Assembly (NCBI GenBank): GCA_021160245.1
Contig: JAGHCW010000196.1
Location: 1 to 9,622 of the forward strand
Origin: a bacterium
Lineage (GTDB): Bacteria; B130-G9
Direction: 5' to 3'
DNA: 9,622 nt
Made by a program: the position numbers and the translations under genes. Positions 7,934 through 9,622 of the stretch are shown one piece after another. Every line of letters starts with the position of its first letter. Position 1 is the stretch's first letter. The notes under the pieces were generated by a model. It was given only the letters and a program-made list of their open reading frames with translations. It made no database searches and was not told the origin of the DNA.

Positions 7934-8134
7934 ATGAAGATCATGGCGAAGTTCGTAAAGGATGGCAAATGGTGGGTTGCCTGGACGGACGATGTGCCCG
8001 GCGCGCTCACTCAGGGCGAGACGCTGGAGGAAGCCCGGGAGAACCTGATCGACGCTGTGCGGATGATGCAAGAGCCAATCGACTATGACTCTCTTCCCAT
8101 TTCCGACCTCGTCATGCAAGAGATTGAGGTTTGA
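7934..8134 (+). CDS. hicB: HicB-family antitoxin (short form)
   Basis: The 66-residue protein has the HicB partial RNase H-like fold signature: KFVKDGKWWVAWTDDVPGALTQGETLEEARENLIDAVRMM, the pattern of a beta-hairpin with DxPGxxTxGxTxEEA and a following helix. HicB proteins bind and block their HicA toxin, and many also repress their own operon. This one ends soon after the core and has no room for a C-terminal DNA-binding domain, so autoregulation by itself is doubtful. A strong Shine-Dalgarno (GGAGG, 7922-7926) precedes the ATG. Its stop overlaps the TTG start of hicA as TTGA, the tight coupling expected of a toxin-antitoxin pair. The order is antitoxin first, the reverse of the E. coli hicAB order. 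Confidence 0.88.
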   Translation: MKIMAKFVKDGKWWVAWTDDVPGALTQGETLEEARENLIDAVRMMQEPIDYDSLPISDLVMQEIEV

Positions 8135-8322
8135 AACGCAGAGAGTTCATCCGTCACCTAAGACGCTTCGACTGCGTTCTTCTGCGTGAAGGAGCCAAGC
8201 ATTCTCGCTACATAAGCCTCGCCGACACGGCAAGAACGACGACCGTTCCGCGCCACACCGAAATCTCAAACATGCTCGCGGCGAAGATCTGCGCTCAGCT
8301 GGGCATTCCGCGACCCAGGTAG
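8131..8322 (+). CDS. hicA: HicA-family mRNA interferase toxin
   Basis: The 63-residue protein matches HicA: a basic N-terminus KRREFIRHLRRF, then LLREGAKHSRY with H24 as the conserved catalytic histidine, and TTVPRHTEISNMLAAKICAQLGIP, the typical C-terminal half of the dsRBD-like fold. HicA cleaves mRNA and stops growth when not bound by HicB. The start is TTG at 8131, overlapping the hicB stop by 4 nt. The next in-frame ATG (codon 48) would delete the domain. AAGAGA at 8118-8123 is a possible Shine-Dalgarno. All conserved residues are present, so the toxin looks active. Its stop lies 41 bp from the end of the convergent radical SAM gene, with no clear terminator between. Confidence 0.9.
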   Translation: MKRREFIRHLRRFDCVLLREGAKHSRYISLADTARTTTVPRHTEISNMLAAKICAQLGIPRPR

Positions 8323-8363
8323 GCGCTCCGTGGGACTTGTCATCCTGGCTAATGGCCGAGACA

Positions 8364-9622
8364 TCAATCGACATATTGCGACTTCGGAATGCCGAGTGCA
8401 TAGCGATTTTCCAGAAAGGGCAATCCGGCTTTCTGCCTAAGAACCGCATTGCCGAGCTGCTTCGCTGTATTACACCTCAAGCATCCTGCAAGTCTTAAAT
8501 CAAGGCATCCACCTGCGCAGTTGTATTTGCAGAAACAGTCCGTACACTCATCGAATGTGGTTACGTTTTGCCTACGAAGGGATTGCATGCGCGACCTATC
8601 AATTGAGACTACTCCGTTCGCGCCCACATGGCCAAAGCGATAAATGTCCGGCGCACTGGCGCGCGTGCAGGCGACTATGTTTCCATTGGGCAATACGGTC
8701 AAACCGGGCAAACCAATCGAGGTACAGAAGTGTGCTCGCAGAAGCTCGAATTTCCCTATCATTGAATTGCGGAAATCAATGCCATTTTCACTTGAGAGTC
8801 GATAGGCTTCAAGGAGGAAAGCGGTGAATTCATCCTGCGAAGGCGGCGTAACAGATTCTTGGAGGTCTGAGCCTCGGCCAATCGGATTTAATGCTTCGAG
8901 ACCAACTGAAATGCCCGGAAACTTATCCATGAAAAAAGAGAAGAAAGCTTGGGACATTGAAATAGTCCTGTTAGAGACCGTCGCCCTCAACGCGTAATGA
9001 AGACCTTTAGACCTGAACACATCGGCAGTGTTCATAACTAAGCTGAATGGCGACGAACCATTTGGGAATGGTCTGTGCATATCGAAGAGGGGCTGTGGAC
9101 CATCGATCGACAGAGATGCGTAATCCAGCGTATCAGCGAGTTTAGCTGCGACTGACATCCCGTAAGCCCCATTTGTCGGCATCCCAACCGATCCTCGAAC
9201 ACCGTAAGTCGAGCATCTCTGTCGAAAATAATCAACGATGGAACGCAGAAGGGAGAGGTGCAATGCAGGTTCCCCGCCTCCGGAGAATTGCAGTCTAGCT
9301 TCCGTCTTATTGGCTCTTTCTGATAATGATTCGAATAAGTGATCTATGGCTGTTCTGGCTATCTGGAAAGACATAACCTGAGATTCAGGGCGAGAGTCGG
9401 AATGGCAGTAAACACATGCCAGATTGCATGAATCAGACAAAACTAGATTCAAGTCGGCTATCTGCTTCATATCGCGAATCGTGAGGTCCTCGAGAGCTAT
9501 GCGGGGCCGTTCTTTGAGACGTTCTGACAATGCGCCAATATGGCAATGACAAAGTGCATGAGCATTGGATTGCAGTTCTGTTAGCGCCGCTGAATAATAC
9601 TCGAAGTCGAACACACCCAAAT
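8364..9622 (-). CDS. Radical SAM protein with C-terminal SPASM domain (cut by right edge)
   Basis: The frame is open to the right edge (at least 418 residues). A TTG at 9620 could be a start, but with no ATG or Shine-Dalgarno in view I treat the 5' end as outside the window. Numbering below counts from that TTG. CNLACVYC (C65, C69, C72) is the radical SAM CxxxCxxC site for the [4Fe-4S] cluster, and SGGGEP (113-118) contains the SAM-binding GGE motif. The C-terminal part has a SPASM arrangement for auxiliary Fe-S clusters: C-x13-G-x4-C (ending NIVAC), then C359-x2-C362-x5-C368-x3-C372, plus C380 and C383. SPASM enzymes modify ribosomal peptides (thioether, carbon-carbon or epimerising maturases) or proteins (anaerobic sulfatase-maturing enzymes). 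Without a substrate gene in view the role is open. It is convergent with hicA and not part of the repair genes. Confidence 0.88.
   Translation of the reverse strand, partial: LGVFDFEYYSAALTELQSNAHALCHCHIGALSERLKERPRIALEDLTIRDMKQIADLNLVLSDSCNLACVYCHSDSRPESQVMSFQIARTAIDHLFESLSERANKTEARLQFSGGGEPALHLSLLRSIVDYFRQRCSTYGVRGSVGMPTNGAYGMSVAAKLADTLDYASLSIDGPQPLFDMHRPFPNGSSPFSLVMNTADVFRSKGLHYALRATVSNRTISMSQAFFSFFMDKFPGISVGLEALNPIGRGSDLQESVTPPSQDEFTAFLLEAYRLSSENGIDFRNSMIGKFELLRAHFCTSIGLPGLTVLPNGNIVACTRASAPDIYRFGHVGANGVVSIDRSRMQSLRRQNVTTFDECTDCFCKYNCAGGCLDLRLAGCLRCNTAKQLGNAVLRQKAGLPFLENRYALGIPKSQYVD

Noticed and set aside
8323-8363. Intrinsic terminator between convergent hicA and the radical SAM gene
   Set aside because: Only a 3-bp GGC/GCC pairing around TAATG is visible and there is no U-run on either strand.

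Overview
The window is bacterial chromosomal DNA of moderate GC content. Genes are tightly packed, Shine-Dalgarno sites are visible, and several starts are TTG or GTG. No rRNA, tRNA or taxon-specific marker is present. The UvrB and UvrC proteins are clearly bacterial but not close to a model species I recognise, so I do not name an organism. The largest gene-free stretch is 1694-1910 (217 bp), which holds the divergent promoter region described below. No stretch over 300 bases lacks a gene.

Layout. (1) Positions 1-1693, minus strand: the end of a surface-polysaccharide cluster, with a GT2 membrane glycosyltransferase followed 8 bp later by a GT4-type glycosyltransferase that runs off the left edge. 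(2) Positions 1694-1910: a divergent intergenic region with candidate promoters and short direct repeats. (3) Positions 1911-4320, plus strand: a small VOC-family protein and uvrB, 25 bp apart. (4) Positions 4321-5912, plus strand: two tandem HEPN-MNT modules (a HEPN protein plus a minimal nucleotidyltransferase) between uvrB and uvrC. The first HEPN gene carries an in-frame TAA at codon 17, while its MNT partner is intact. Between the modules lies a 123-bp copy of the uvrB 3' end with only one mismatch. (5) Positions 5995-7863: uvrC. (6) Positions 7934-8322: a hicBA toxin-antitoxin pair with a 4-nt overlap. (7) Positions 8364-9622, minus strand: a radical SAM/SPASM enzyme, convergent with hicA and cut by the right edge.

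How the parts fit. UvrB and UvrC are core nucleotide excision repair proteins, and here their genes are separated by accessory modules. Both HEPN-MNT modules start 12-14 nt after a uvrB 3' end, and both have an identical 19-bp HEPN/MNT overlap. The modules themselves have diverged (about 42% HEPN and 56% MNT identity by hand count), yet the uvrB-tail repeats are almost identical. The simplest reading is that the ground behind uvrB is a recurrent site for such modules, and that two variants were recently joined in tandem by unequal recombination or by an 837-bp insertion that regenerated the uvrB end. This duplication is the most interesting structure in the window.
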